A stretch of DNA of 64,000 nucleotides from Alistipes sp. Zagget8 (GCA_001941065.1 MSHJ01000005.1:406883-470882); one strand, 5' to 3'. Shown: positions 28,145 through 38,370, numbered from the stretch's first letter. Numbers and translations: made by a program. Notes: generated from the letters alone by a model not told the origin.

Positions 28145-29740
28145 CTACTGAACCCGGCCGCCGATTTCCAGTTCATCTTTCGGATAGGGCAGCAGATAGC
28201 GAGCGGATGTGAATGTGTTGTTTTCGTTGTCGTATCCGTATATGTTAAGCGGATTTTCGAGGTTGTAACGTTTGAAGAAATAGAACAGCTGTCCCTCGCC
28301 GATGAACTCGCGCATATACTCTTTGGTCAGCTCGTCGAAAACGGTCATCCAGAATTCGTTCTCGATCTGATCTTTGGTCAGGGGCTGGCTCAGGCCGCGT
28401 TTTTCCCGGACCAGGTTTATGATCTCCAGCGCTTTGTCCTCATTCGACTGCGAAAGGTAATACTCCGCCATGATGTAGTACATTTCGCTGATCTTGATCA
28501 GCGGCAGCATATCGCGGAAATCAACGGCCGCAGTCGATCCGTTGTCCGTCTGGTAGAGTTTGTACCCCATGTAATATTTGTCCCGGCTGCTGCCTCCCGC
28601 GGTGCTGCTCTGCTTTGACGTCTCCTTGAAATGCAGGTCGAAGCGGTAATCGTCGAATCCGATATATCCGGGGACATACTCGCTCTTGTCGTAATCATAG
28701 GAATAGGCGTTGAAAATGTCGTATGCCACCCTCGACCATTTGATTACGTTGGTCAGAGCGTTGGGCTGGTAGACGAAATCGATCATTTCGTCGTTCACCA
28801 TATTCTTGAGGTTGTAGGCATTCAGGGTGAAGAGGTGTTCTTTGGAGAAGACGCGGTCGGGCGTGCCGGCTCCGTACAGGTCGGAAGCGCTCACCCATTT
28901 ATAGGCCGTGCCTTCGAGTTTGGTCAGCTCTTCGGCGATGTCGAACGCCTTTTTCAGGCTTTCCGCACTTCCTTCCCACATGTAAACCCGCGCCAGCGTG
29001 GCCTGGGCTGCAAAGTAATTCATGTGGTATACGCGGTTGTTCCAGTATCCGTCTTTGTTGGCTGCTGCCGGGGCCTCGTTTTTCCCGCGAATGGGGTCGA
29101 TTTCCAGACATTTGATGGCATCCTCCAAATCGGTGATCATCAGTTGAATCGTTTTGGGGTAGGTCAGCTGCGGAGTCGTCTCCTTGGCGTATACGGTGAC
29201 ATAGGGAATGGTCGGATGCGTTTCCAGGTCTTCCATGTTCTGGAGATCGCCGTATCCGTACAGACGCATCAGGTCCAGATGGAGGAACGCCCGCAGGGCC
29301 AGCAGCTCGCCTTTGATCATGCTCTGGACGAACGGGCTGAGCACCTCATCCTCGTTGGCCTCGACAAATTTCAGTTCGTTATTGATGCTGGCTATGGTTT
29401 TGTAGGTGTTGTTCCACATGCCTTCGATAAAGGGCGTAGCCTGCGCATCGTTGTATTTTCCGCCCATGATATACGAACGCTCGTTCGAGGTCGACCGGAA
29501 ATCGGTGTAGGGCTGTGCCAGCATATCGACCACATAGCTGGTCATGTTTTTACCGTACATGGATGTCGAGGACATGTTTATGTAGATGCCCGTAAGCGCA
29601 TCCAGGAATCCGGATTCGGTTTTCAGCAATTCGTCGCCCCGGATCTGTGTGCTGGAACCGGTGTCGAGCCAGTTGTTGCAGGAGGTCAGGGTTATCAGCA
29701 CGGATGCTGACAGTGCATATAATATGGTTCTTGTTTTCAT
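28145..29740 (-). CDS. SusD/RagB family nutrient-binding lipoprotein
   Basis: 531 residues. The signal ends in a lipobox (LTSC) and the chain carries SusD hallmarks: NNWLDTG, the helical RAFLHLDLMRLYG, YFAAQATLARVYMWEG and a C-terminal MLPLIKISEMYYIMAEYYL plus KDELEIGGRVQ. SusD proteins form the lid on the SusC transporter and bind the ligand. Starts 13 bases after the SusC stop. Confidence 0.95.
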   Translation of the reverse strand: MKTRTILYALSASVLITLTSCNNWLDTGSSTQIRGDELLKTESGFLDALTGIYINMSSTSMYGKNMTSYVVDMLAQPYTDFRSTSNERSYIMGGKYNDAQATPFIEGMWNNTYKTIASINNELKFVEANEDEVLSPFVQSMIKGELLALRAFLHLDLMRLYGYGDLQNMEDLETHPTIPYVTVYAKETTPQLTYPKTIQLMITDLEDAIKCLEIDPIRGKNEAPAAANKDGYWNNRVYHMNYFAAQATLARVYMWEGSAESLKKAFDIAEELTKLEGTAYKWVSASDLYGAGTPDRVFSKEHLFTLNAYNLKNMVNDEMIDFVYQPNALTNVIKWSRVAYDIFNAYSYDYDKSEYVPGYIGFDDYRFDLHFKETSKQSSTAGGSSRDKYYMGYKLYQTDNGSTAAVDFRDMLPLIKISEMYYIMAEYYLSQSNEDKALEIINLVREKRGLSQPLTKDQIENEFWMTVFDELTKEYMREFIGEGQLFYFFKRYNLENPLNIYGYDNENNTFTSARYLLPYPKDELEIGGRVQ

Positions 29741-29753
29741 GAGTTATCCGTGG

Positions 29754-32700
29754 TTAAAATGTAGCGAGCAAAGTAAAATACAGGGTCCTGGCGAAAGGAT
29801 AGGAGGTACCGCGTTCCAGCCGGATCGAAGAGAAGGTAGCCACGTTGTCCATCGAACATTTCAGCTGCAGTCGTTTGAGGTGCATTTTCCGGGCGACCGC
29901 CTCGCTGAAATTGTAGTAGAAATTGAGCGACGAGATGCTGAACTCGTCTCTTTTCTGCACGAAACGCGAGGTCAGTCGGGTCGAAGCCGAAGCCGTGCCC
30001 GAACCGGTCTGATATTCAGGTCTTTTGGTCGTATACAGCGCGTTCTGCCCGGGGGTGGTCCACCGGCCTGTCAGCACGCGCCGGTCTACGTTGTCCCGGA
30101 TGTTGGCGTCCTCGACACGCTGCACCAGCGTATAGTTGTAATATTCGCATCCGCCCTCGTAAGTGCCGTATGCACTCAGTCCGAAGCCTTTGTACTCCAC
30201 GTTGAACCCGACCGTACCGCGGTACTTGGGATCGGTCTGCCCGCAGTATACCATGTCTTTTTCCGACCAGTCGTAGGTGAGCTGTCCGTCCCGGTTTACG
30301 AAGACCTCGCGGCCGGTCATCGGGTCGATTCCCAGTGAAGGAACGGCCCAGATGGCATTCAGCGGCATTCCCTCGATGTATTTCAGCACAGGGGCCGTAT
30401 TGTTGTACTCTGCCGCGAGTTTGTCCTGCAGTTCATTGTAGGCCCGCATGCTTTCCGAGAGCTTGGTGATTTTGTTCTTGTTGGTCGTAATGGCTCCGCT
30501 GATATTGAGGAATCCGTCCTTGCTCTGCCAGGGCGTGTATCCGAGCGAAATTTCCCAACCCCGGTTCATCACTTCGCCCAGGTTGTCGTCCACGGTGTTG
30601 AAACCGGTCGAAGGTACGATCGCGATATTCGACACCAGGTTCTTGGTTTGGTTGTAGTAGTAGTTGGCGTTGATGCTGATTCGCTTGTACATCATGTCGA
30701 ATCCGATGTTGTACTGGTCCTTGACCTGCCATTTGAGGTTCGGATTCTCCATGTTCTGAAGAATTGCACCCGTAAAACCGTTGTATTGTCCGGAGGTCAG
30801 GTAATTGTACAGGGCGTAGGAGTTGTTGGACGCGAAATTGGAATTGCCGTCACGTCCGTACGATGCGCGGAGACGCAGGCTGGTGAGGTCCCGGACGTTT
30901 CGGAGGAATTTCTCGTTGTGCAGGTTCCAGGATGCTCCCACGCTCCAGAACGAACCCCATCTGTTGTTGCTTCCGAACGAGGATGCTCCGGAATAGTTGA
31001 TGGTTCCCTCGACGACGTAACGGTTGTCATAGGTGTAGGAGAAATTGCCCATGAACTGCACCTGCCGCCTAATCACGTCATAGCTCTGGGGAGTCGTGCC
31101 TTCGGCATACTGGCGGGCGTAACTGATGTTGTTCATCTTGTCGCTCGGGAAACCTTCGGCCTTGAACGTGCTTTCGGTGAATTTGTTTTCACTGAGCAGC
31201 ATGTTGAAAGCCGCGTTGATCGAATGTTTCTTAGCGATATCCTTGCTGTATTGCAGGATGAAATTTCCGTCCAGCGTCGCCTGTTTTCCATAGGTCATGG
31301 TGTAGGAACCCTTGCGGACGACATCTTCCGGATCGGTCATCGTCACGAATCTGGAGTGATTGGACGGATAAAACTCCTCGTCCTCGAGCCGTTGTCCGGA
31401 AATACCTATCCGGGCGACGGCTCGCAGTCCGTCGATGGGAAGCACCTCCACGTAAAAGTTGTTGGAGTAGTTGAGGTTATTCGTGTTCAGCCGGGTGGAC
31501 AGCGTTGCGTCGTACAGCGGGTTGCCGACCAGGCCGTTCAGGCTGTTTTCCTCGGAGAGGACCTGCACGAGCCGGCCTTCGGAATCATACGGCGACCAAT
31601 AGGGGTTCAGGGAGGCGTATTGGGAGAACGTGCCGTAAGGGGACTCTTTGCTGTTGACGTTCCAGACGCTCATGATATTCTGGAACTTGATTTTCTTGTA
31701 ACGGTATTCGAGCTTCACGTCTCCCGAAAGCGTTTCGCGCCCCGAATCCTTCATGACGCCGTTTATGTTTTTGTAGGCGAATGTGGCTGCGGCCCGCAAC
31801 GCGTTTTCGCCCATCTCGACGTTCACGCTGTGGCTGTGTCCGACGCCCGTGCGCAGCGGTTTGGAGAGCCAGTAGGTGCTGTTTCCGGCTTTGGCCCATT
31901 CCAGACGGCTGTTGTATAATTGCTGATATTCGATCAGGGAGCTCGGTGTATTCGCATTGTCGTAGAGTCCTTCGGCTTTTTCGATCTGCAGTTTCTCGAG
32001 TGCGTTGCAAAGGTCGTAACTGCTAAGATCGGGCATCTCCAGCGTCAGCTTGCCTTCATACGTGATGCGCGTCTCGTTGGCGAGCAGCGGTTTGGTTTCG
32101 ATCACGACGACGCCATTCGCGGCTTTGGCGCCGTAGATGGCTTTGGCGGCGGCGTCTTTGAGAATCGTCACGCTGGCGATACGGTTCATATCCATATCGA
32201 AGATGCGCTGTACGGTTGTTTCGAAACCGTCCAGGATGAACAGCGGCGTATTGGGGTTTCCGATGTAATTGCCTTTCAGGTCCATTCCTGCGGCGCCTCC
32301 GCTGGTCGGGAATGTCGAGGTTCCCCGCAGCTGCATATCCGGGAGTGCATTGGGGTTCGATCCGGCCGTGAGGTTGGTCATGATGTTCAGCGAGGGGTCG
32401 ATGCTTTTCAGACTTTGAAAAACATTCATGCCGCTGATTTTTTTCAGCGTCTCTCCGGTAATGGTGGTGGCGGCTCCGGTATAGCTTTCGGCCTTACGGG
32501 AGAAGATGCCGGTCACGACGACTTCGTCCACGGATGCGGCTTCTTCCTGCATCCGGACGAGTTGGGCGTCACGTGCATGCAGCGTGACCGTTTTGTATCC
32601 GATAAATGAGAAACGGAGGGAATCGCGCCCTCGGGGAACCATGAGACGATAATCACCTTTCTGGCCGGTGGTGGTTCCATTGGTGGTTCCGGGAACCGTT

Positions 32701-32902
32701 ACGCTGACCCCGGTGAACGGGGCGCCGCTTTGATCCAGAACAACGCCTTGAACGACGTAGGATCTAGCATTCTGGGCTGAAACGAAATTTGCCGTGAACA
32801 GGCAGATCAGGAGGGATACTATTGTTAATAGTAGATTTCCCCCCCCCTCCATACAGGTCTTACGGAGACGACCGCGGAGGTGTTGTTGTAAAATTTCTTC
32901 AT
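29754..32902 (-). CDS. SusC/RagA TonB-linked outer-membrane transporter with G9 tract near the start
   Basis: About 1030-1050 residues. After the signal peptide come a carboxypeptidase-regulatory-like domain (YVVQGVVLDQSG), plug (TLKKISGMNVFQSLKSIDPSLN, DGFETTVQRIFDMDMNRIASVTILKDAAA) and a barrel ending in LYFTLLATF. The gene can start at ATG 32852, immediately before a G9 tract, giving MEGGGNLLLTIV.... It can also start at ATG 32902 (MKKFYNNTSAVVSV...), which gives a basic signal-peptide head but with nine G reaches a stop after 25 codons. With 10 or 7 G the longer start reads through. The longer start is the more natural signal peptide, so the gene may be phase-off here. With SusD it imports a large ligand. 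Confidence 0.9.
32839..32847 (-). repeat. Homopolymeric G9 tract at the start of the susC gene
   Basis: Nine G on the coding strand, preceded by ATGGA and followed by AAATC. The same GGA-G9-AA core occurs at 500-508 in another exported protein. Tract length decides whether the ATG at 32902 is in frame with the transporter. Confidence 0.78.
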
Positions 32903-33204
32903 CGAGTCTGAATTAAGTTTATTTTACGCTATTTACCAATGCATATTTATGAGACATGCATTGATTTTCTCGCCGCAATTTAATGAAAAATGACTGAATA
33001 TAAAAAATGTCATGCTTCGGGAATTGCCTGTTAAAATTGGTTTTGTGATGCTTTTTTATTTTTCTTTGCCGTTAGGTTTCTTATTGTAATCATATTGCTG
33101 GTTTATACGCGAAATCGAAATAATATTGTCCGTTGCAATTAAATTAAAAAAATAATAAAAAACCAGCTTCCGTCGGAAGCTGGTTTTTCGTTGCGGTTCG
33201 GACC
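32903..33204. other. AT-rich regulatory region upstream of susC
   Basis: About 300 bases without a gene. It holds a perfect inverted repeat CAATGCAT/ATGCATTG (32937-32944 and 32956-32963, 11-base spacer) 35 bases upstream of the longer susC start, probably an operator. The terminator of the glutaminase operon lies at 33161-33185. I see no clear TAnnTTTG box for susC. Confidence 0.5.
33161..33188 (-). terminator. Terminator of the gadC-glsA operon
   Basis: Stem AACCAGCTTCCG / CGGAAGCTGGTT with a one- to three-base loop, flanked by A runs on one side and TTTTT on the other. It can stop transcription both ways and lies 20 bases after the glutaminase stop. Confidence 0.85.
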
Positions 33205-34188
33205 TTATGCCTGCACCGGTTCCTTTTCGGCCATCACGCAGCGCGTCGTGCCGAAGAGGTTGAGGTTGAGATGCCCGGCGATGAACGCCAGCGCCTTCTG
33301 GGCCTTCACCGAGTTGCCGGCCTCGTCCAGCGGGGGAGCGAACGCCGCCAAGCCCATCACGCCCGGCACGACGCCCATGATGCCGCCGCCGACGCCCGTT
33401 TTGGCGGGCATTCCCGTCGTGAAGAGCCAGTCGCCCGTGTGCTCGTAGAATCCCACGGTCGCCATCATCGAGGCGATTTTGGGCGTGAGCTCGGGTTTGA
33501 ACACCTCTTTTTTGGTCACGGGGTTCACGCCGCTGTTGGCAATCGTCGCGGCGATCGTGGCCAGCTGCGTGGCCGTCACGCCGACCGAACATTGGCGCGT
33601 GTAGATGTCCAGCGCCATGTCGGGATCGTCGTAGATGCGGTTGTAATTCTTCAGCAGCCAGGCGATCGACTTGTTGTTGAAATTGGTCGCCGTCTCCGAC
33701 TTGTAGAGTTCGTCGATCACCTCGACATCCGACCCGGCGAGGTCGGCGATGAACGAAATGATGGATTTCCACTTGCCGTCGCTGTCGCCCACGGGTTTGA
33801 CCATCGAGCAGGCCGAAATGGCTCCGGCGTTCACCAGCGGCGTCGAGGGATGGTCGTTCTCCAACAGGATGGCCATGATCGAGTTGAAGGGCAGTCCCGT
33901 TGCGTCGGCGCCGATCTTGTCGAGAATCTCCTGTCCGCTGTACTGGTTCATGGCGAGGATCGCCGTCGGGACCTTCGACACCGACTCGATGCCGAATTTG
34001 TAGTCCACGTCGCCCACGGCCACGACATCGCCGTCGGGCAGGCAGGCCGCGATGCCGAAGAGGTTCGACGGCACGTTGGCCAGATAGGGGATATAGTCGG
34101 CGTTTTTGCCGCCGGTTTCGTTTTTGCAGCGGTCGTATGCCATCTGAAGGGCATCCTGAACCGCTTTTTTGTCGATTTTCTGGATCAT
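33205..34188 (-). CDS. glsA: Glutaminase
   Basis: 327 residues, slightly longer than E. coli YbaS/YneH. Converts glutamine to glutamate and ammonia in the cytoplasm. The serine-dependent beta-lactamase fold is shown by ESVSKVP (Ser-x-x-Lys), GLPFNSIMAIL, NAGAISACSMV and MPAKTGVGGGIMGVVPG. It lies 8 bases downstream of the GABA antiporter gene. Ammonia release and glutamate supply both serve acid resistance, so the pair is best read as an acid-stress operon. Confidence 0.95.
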   Translation of the reverse strand: MIQKIDKKAVQDALQMAYDRCKNETGGKNADYIPYLANVPSNLFGIAACLPDGDVVAVGDVDYKFGIESVSKVPTAILAMNQYSGQEILDKIGADATGLPFNSIMAILLENDHPSTPLVNAGAISACSMVKPVGDSDGKWKSIISFIADLAGSDVEVIDELYKSETATNFNNKSIAWLLKNYNRIYDDPDMALDIYTRQCSVGVTATQLATIAATIANSGVNPVTKKEVFKPELTPKIASMMATVGFYEHTGDWLFTTGMPAKTGVGGGIMGVVPGVMGLAAFAPPLDEAGNSVKAQKALAFIAGHLNLNLFGTTRCVMAEKEPVQA

Positions 34189-34196
34189 GGTATTAC

Positions 34197-35738
34197 CTAT
34201 TTTGTTGATTGGTTATTGTTTGCTGAAGGCTGGCTTTGTGCCGGAGCTGCCGCGGGGGCTGCGACCTTGGGCTGCGTCTCCCAATGGAAAGGCGCGAAAT
34301 CGGCTGCGGCCTGCGGGTCTTTCCACGACGGCTTGCGCAGGGCGTAGATCACGAACGGGGCGCCCACGACGACCACGCATCCGATAATCAGCACCGAGAA
34401 CCAGACGGTGTTGCTGCCCGTTGCGATCTGGCTGGGCGGCACGAAGCTCAGGATGAAGGCCAGCAGGGCACCGCAGAAGCCGAGGCATCCGAGGAACCAC
34501 ATCAGTCCGTTCTTCTTGCCCAGGCGGAACGGGCGCGGCGTGTTCTTCATCTTGTAGCGCAGGACGATGGCTGCAGAGAACATCAGCATATACATAATAA
34601 GGTACAGCAGTACGGTGAGCTGCGAGAGTATCTGGTAGAACGACTGCACCGAAGGCATCACGACGAACAGCAGGGCCAGCAGCGTCACGACGCAGCCCTG
34701 AATCAGCAGGATGTTCTTCTGCACGCCGTTCTTGTTGGTTTTCTGGAAGAACGGAGGCAGGTAACCGGCCTTGCCCACGGCGAAGATACCCTTCGAGGGA
34801 CCGGCCACCCAGGTCAGCACGCCCGCCAGCACGCCGAACATCAGTGCGATGGCGATGATCGGACCGGCCCACGACATGTGGAGGTAGTGGAAATAGTTGT
34901 CGAATCCGACCAGCAGCGATTGCGTGAGGCTGATGTCCTTGGCGGGGATGATGAATCCGAGCGAGAAGGTGCCCAGCACGAAGATGCAGACCGTGACGAG
35001 CGAACCGATGATGATGGCTTTTGGGTAGTTGCGGGACGGATTCTTCACGTCCATCACGTGAATACCCATCATCTCCATACCCGCATAGAAGAGGAAGATA
35101 CTGCTGGCCAGCACGAGGTTGTCGAATTTCGACAGGTCGGGGAAGAATCCTTGCGACATATCCATGTGGTTGTGCCCGCCGGTCGAGATGTAGATGATGC
35201 CCAGCAGGATCAGCAGCCCGGCGGGAATGATCGTACCGATCATACCGCCCCATTTACTGATCTTACCGACCCATCCAAGTCCCTTGAGTGCGATGAACGT
35301 GGCGATCCAGTAGATTGCCAGTACCATGCAGAGCGTGAAGACCTTGTTCGAGGCCAGCGTCGCGTCGTGCGCATCGTTCATGCCGATGAAGGCGATCGAC
35401 ACGGCTCCGAAGGTCAGCACCGTGGGATACCAGATCGTCGATTCGATCCATTGCAGCCAGATGGCCAGGAATCCCGTCCGTGCTCCGTAAGCCTCGCCGA
35501 CCCATCGGAAGACACCGCCCTGCTTGTCGGAGAACATCGCGGCCAGCTCGGCGGCGACCATGGCCGTCGGGATGAGGAACACGATCGCCGCAAACAGGTA
35601 GTAGAACGCCGACGAAAGTCCGTAGACCGCCTCGGCAGGCAGTCCGCGCAGACTCACTACGGCCGTCACGTTCATAATTGCAAGTGTCATGACACTCAAT
35701 TTGAACCCTGTGCTTGTGGTAGTTTTTTTTACATCCAT
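34197..35738 (-). CDS. gadC: Glutamate/gamma-aminobutyrate antiporter (APC superfamily)
   Basis: 513 residues from ATG 35738 (MDVKKTTTSTGFKLSVMTLA). About 12 membrane helices are visible. Family marks are LRGLPAEAVYGLSSAFYYLF, FSDKQGGVFRWVGEAYG, MGIHVMDVKNPSRNYPKA and a C-terminal extension, which in E. coli GadC acts as a pH-dependent plug. The frame is open upstream for another 360 codons with no signal, so the upstream part is not coding. First gene of the operon with glsA; the decarboxylase that completes the cycle is at 59236-60651. Confidence 0.9.
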   Translation of the reverse strand: MDVKKTTTSTGFKLSVMTLAIMNVTAVVSLRGLPAEAVYGLSSAFYYLFAAIVFLIPTAMVAAELAAMFSDKQGGVFRWVGEAYGARTGFLAIWLQWIESTIWYPTVLTFGAVSIAFIGMNDAHDATLASNKVFTLCMVLAIYWIATFIALKGLGWVGKISKWGGMIGTIIPAGLLILLGIIYISTGGHNHMDMSQGFFPDLSKFDNLVLASSIFLFYAGMEMMGIHVMDVKNPSRNYPKAIIIGSLVTVCIFVLGTFSLGFIIPAKDISLTQSLLVGFDNYFHYLHMSWAGPIIAIALMFGVLAGVLTWVAGPSKGIFAVGKAGYLPPFFQKTNKNGVQKNILLIQGCVVTLLALLFVVMPSVQSFYQILSQLTVLLYLIMYMLMFSAAIVLRYKMKNTPRPFRLGKKNGLMWFLGCLGFCGALLAFILSFVPPSQIATGSNTVWFSVLIIGCVVVVGAPFVIYALRKPSWKDPQAAADFAPFHWETQPKVAAPAAAPAQSQPSANNNQSTK

Positions 35739-35846
35739 AGTGAATAAATTTGGTTTTTGACGCAATGGGGTGTTGCAACTACCGTGCAAAACCGTCGGTG
35801 GCGGCTGTTTGGCGGCTTCGGATGCACGATTGTTGTCCGAAATGCG

Positions 35847-35854
35847 TATATTTG
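35847..35854 (+). promoter_or_regulatory. Promoter -7 element of the DUF5106 gene
   Basis: TATATTTG matches TAnnTTTG, 23 bases before the ATG at 35877. No convincing -33 element is visible. This divergent gap also must contain the gadC promoter. Confidence 0.5.
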
Positions 35855-35876
35855 CGGACAGATAATACCCTTGTCT

Positions 35877-36809
35877 ATGCAACGCATTCTGATTCTCATG
35901 CTGGCCGTTCTGTGCATCGTCTCGTGCGGCCGCCGCCGCAGCGCCCCTGCGCAGGATACGGCCGCCGAGGTTTCCCGTCCGCGGGTTTTCCTGCCGGCCA
36001 TCGCTCCGTCGCACCTCTCGCCCGACGAGCAGCGCGACTACCTGCGCGAACACTACTGGGACCGTTTCGACTTTGCCGACACGCTCTTCACCACCGGTGC
36101 GGACACCCTGCAGATGGTCGAGGCCTACGCCCGCTACATCGCGCTGATTTCCGACCGCCCGACCGACGGTGCGCCGATAGACTCGCTGATGCGCCGCGCC
36201 TCCGTTTCGCGGAAGATGCTCGACTATTTCTCGATGCTCGCCGAGCGGGTGATTCACGATCCCAATTCGCCGCTGCGCAACGACGAGTTCTATATTCCCG
36301 TGCTGCAGGCGCAGCTCCGGGCCCCGTGGTACGACGAGTACGAACGCATCGTCCCGCAATACGACCTGGAGATGGCCATGCAGAACCGCCTGGGACATCC
36401 GGCCAACGATTTCCGTTATACGCTTGCCTCGGGAGCCTCGGGAACGCTTTACGGACTGCGTGCCGAATACATCCTGCTGTTCATCAACAACCCCGGGTGT
36501 CCGATGTGCCGCGACATCCGCGAGGCGATCAGTTCCTCGCCGATGCTGTCGATGATGATAGAGCGGGGGCAGCTGAAGGTGCTGGCCATCTATCCCGACG
36601 AGGACCTCGGGGAGTGGCACGACTACCGCGACCACATTCCCGCGTCGTGGATCAACGCCTATGACAAAGGGTGCGTCATCCGCGAGAAGAGCCTCTACGA
36701 CCTCCACGCTATTCCGGCCATGTACCTGCTCGACAGCCGCAAGCGGGTGCTGGTGAAGGACTCGACCGATGTGGCGCAGATCGAGGAGGTGATCGACCGT
36801 CTCAGTTGA
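35877..36809 (+). CDS. DUF5106/thioredoxin-like lipoprotein
   Basis: 310 residues from ATG 35877, the start that gives a lipoprotein signal (MQRILILMLAVLCIVSC). The N-terminal part (HLSPDEQRDYLREHYWDRFDFADTLF) is DUF5106-like. The C-terminal part is a thioredoxin fold with NNPGCPMCRDI, a CxxC motif at the usual place, and IPAMYLLDSRKRVLVKD at its end. Likely a periplasmic redox lipoprotein, tethered to a membrane. Function not established for this family. Confidence 0.82.
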   Translation: MQRILILMLAVLCIVSCGRRRSAPAQDTAAEVSRPRVFLPAIAPSHLSPDEQRDYLREHYWDRFDFADTLFTTGADTLQMVEAYARYIALISDRPTDGAPIDSLMRRASVSRKMLDYFSMLAERVIHDPNSPLRNDEFYIPVLQAQLRAPWYDEYERIVPQYDLEMAMQNRLGHPANDFRYTLASGASGTLYGLRAEYILLFINNPGCPMCRDIREAISSSPMLSMMIERGQLKVLAIYPDEDLGEWHDYRDHIPASWINAYDKGCVIREKSLYDLHAIPAMYLLDSRKRVLVKDSTDVAQIEEVIDRLS

Positions 36810-36878
36810 TATAAGCATTCCCTATCCCGCCATCAGAAAAGACAATCGGAAAACTATACGGATTCCGAATGGATTTGC

Positions 36879-36886
36879 TACCTTTG
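36879..36886 (+). promoter_or_regulatory. Rubrerythrin promoter -7 element
   Basis: TACCTTTG, 45 bases before the rubrerythrin ATG at 36932. This box makes the ATG at 36869, which lies upstream of it, an unlikely start. Confidence 0.55.
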
Positions 36887-36931
36887 CACTACAAACAGAA
36901 TACAATCACACACATTAAACATTCAAGTATT

Positions 36932-37486
36932 ATGGCAAAGAAATGGCGTTGTACCGTCTGCGGGTACATCCACGAAGGTCCCGAGGCACCCGATCAGTGC
37001 CCGATGTGCAAGGTAGGCAAGGAGAAATTCGTTGAACTGGTAGAGGCCGAGGGCGACCTCGATTTCGTGACGGTCCACAAGATCGGCGACGGCAAAGGTG
37101 CCAGCCCCGAGCTGTGGGAGGGTCTCCAGAACCACTTTATGGGCGAGTGCACCGAGGTGGGCATGTATCTGGCGATGAGCCGTCAGGCCGACCGGGAGGG
37201 TTATCCCGAGATTGCTGAGGCTTACAAGCGTTACGCCTGGGAGGAGGCCGAGCACGCCTCGAAATTCGCCGAGCTGATCGGCGAGGTGGTCTGGGACACC
37301 AAGACCAACCTCGAGAAGCGCATGAACGCTGAGTGCGGCGCCTGCGAGGACAAGATGCGCCTGGCGCGTCTGGCCAAGGAGCAGAACCTCGACGCCGTAC
37401 ACGACACGGTGCACGAGATGGCCAAAGACGAAGCCCGTCACGGCAAAGGTTTCGAGGGGCTCTACAAGCGCTACTTCGGTAAATAA
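36932..37486 (+). CDS. Reverse rubrerythrin
   Basis: 184 residues from ATG 36932. A rubredoxin domain comes first ([20 protein letters not shown]), followed by the diiron ferritin-like domain with [26 protein letters not shown] and DEARHGKGF. This order is the reverse of classical rubrerythrin. Such proteins reduce hydrogen peroxide with electrons from NADH via rubredoxin and protect anaerobes from oxygen. Confidence 0.92.
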   Translation: MAKKWRCTVCGYIHEGPEAPDQCPMCKVGKEKFVELVEAEGDLDFVTVHKIGDGKGASPELWEGLQNHFMGECTEVGMYLAMSRQADREGYPEIAEAYKRYAWEEAEHASKFAELIGEVVWDTKTNLEKRMNAECGACEDKMRLARLAKEQNLDAVHDTVHEMAKDEARHGKGFEGLYKRYFGK

Positions 37487-37507
37487 TTTCCCGATTGCGG
37501 AAAACCG

Positions 37508-37541
37508 GAACGGATCTCTTGCGAGGTCCGTTCTTTTTTTG
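37508..37541 (+). terminator. Terminator after rubrerythrin
   Basis: Stem GAACGGATCTC / GAGGTCCGTTC with a TTGC loop and a following T run, 20 bases after the stop. Confidence 0.8.
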
Positions 37542-37573
37542 ATCCGGATCAGGAGCAGTCGGTGTTTTTTGTG

Positions 37574-37581
37574 TATCTTTG
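37574..37581 (+). promoter_or_regulatory. Promoter -7 element of the DUF5036 gene
   Basis: TATCTTTG, 31 bases upstream of the ATG at 37613. Confidence 0.5.
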
Positions 37582-37612
37582 ACGTGGCTACACTCACACT
37601 TACTGAATAAAA

Positions 37613-38347
37613 ATGAAAAAGATTTTTCTGCCGCTGTTCCTTGCGGCGATTGTCTGGGGCGCTCCTTCCTGCTCCGACGACGATAAGGTTCCGGGCGATC
37701 CCGACGGGACCGTTGCCTTGAACATGATGGATGAAGGCAACGGAAAAACCCTGCTGGACGACTCGGGCATCTATATCGACAAGGCCCAGAATTTCGTGAC
37801 GGGCGGGCGATGCGTGCTCTTTACGCTCGGCAAGGTTGGCGGTCTGGGGGCCGTTACGCCCAAATCGCTGGAGACCGGGACATCTGCGGCAGCCGTCGAG
37901 GCAGGTCATGGTTACGTGGCGGTGCGTCCGGCGGCGCTGATGTCATTTCCGTCCGGAAAACAGGCCATGCCTATCGGTAACCGGGATGTGAACTACCTGA
38001 AAATCTATGTGGTGTCGCCGCTTACGGCGGAGGACAAGACTGTCGGCGCGGCGGTGAAATACGTTGCGGCCGTCCCCGAATCTTATAAGCTGCCCGAATA
38101 CGGGAGTACCGTGCTGACGATCGACGATTCCAATTACCACGAACTGGGACAGAAGGTGACGCTGTCGCTGCCGGCCGGAGAGGCCGAATACGATTTCATC
38201 GACGACGGTTATGGTATCTCTTGCGAGCGGGACGGCGGGAAACTGGTTTTCCGGCTCGACGACTGGTTCGCCCATAAATTCGAGCTGTACCTGCGTATCC
38301 GGGAGAGTTATACGAAAGTATATGTGGATGTGAACGTGCCGTTATAA
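37613..38347 (+). CDS. DUF5036-type lipoprotein
   Basis: 244 residues with lipobox APSC (Cys20) followed by an Asp-rich linker, a surface-export-like signal. The body (TVALNMMDEGNGKTLLDDSGIYID, FVTGGRCVLFTLGKVGGLG) matches what I recall of DUF5036 proteins in Bacteroidales. No catalytic motif is visible. Monocistronic: own promoter and a terminator at 38371-38402. Confidence 0.75.
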   Translation: MKKIFLPLFLAAIVWGAPSCSDDDKVPGDPDGTVALNMMDEGNGKTLLDDSGIYIDKAQNFVTGGRCVLFTLGKVGGLGAVTPKSLETGTSAAAVEAGHGYVAVRPAALMSFPSGKQAMPIGNRDVNYLKIYVVSPLTAEDKTVGAAVKYVAAVPESYKLPEYGSTVLTIDDSNYHELGQKVTLSLPAGEAEYDFIDDGYGISCERDGGKLVFRLDDWFAHKFELYLRIRESYTKVYVDVNVPL

Positions 38348-38370
38348 CGGGGTCGTTCCAGCCTTGAAAA

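Noticed and set aside
35739..36818. In-frame upstream extension of the GABA antiporter
   Set aside because: It lies opposite the DUF5106 lipoprotein gene, shows no family similarity, and the family's N-terminus begins at the ATG at 35738.
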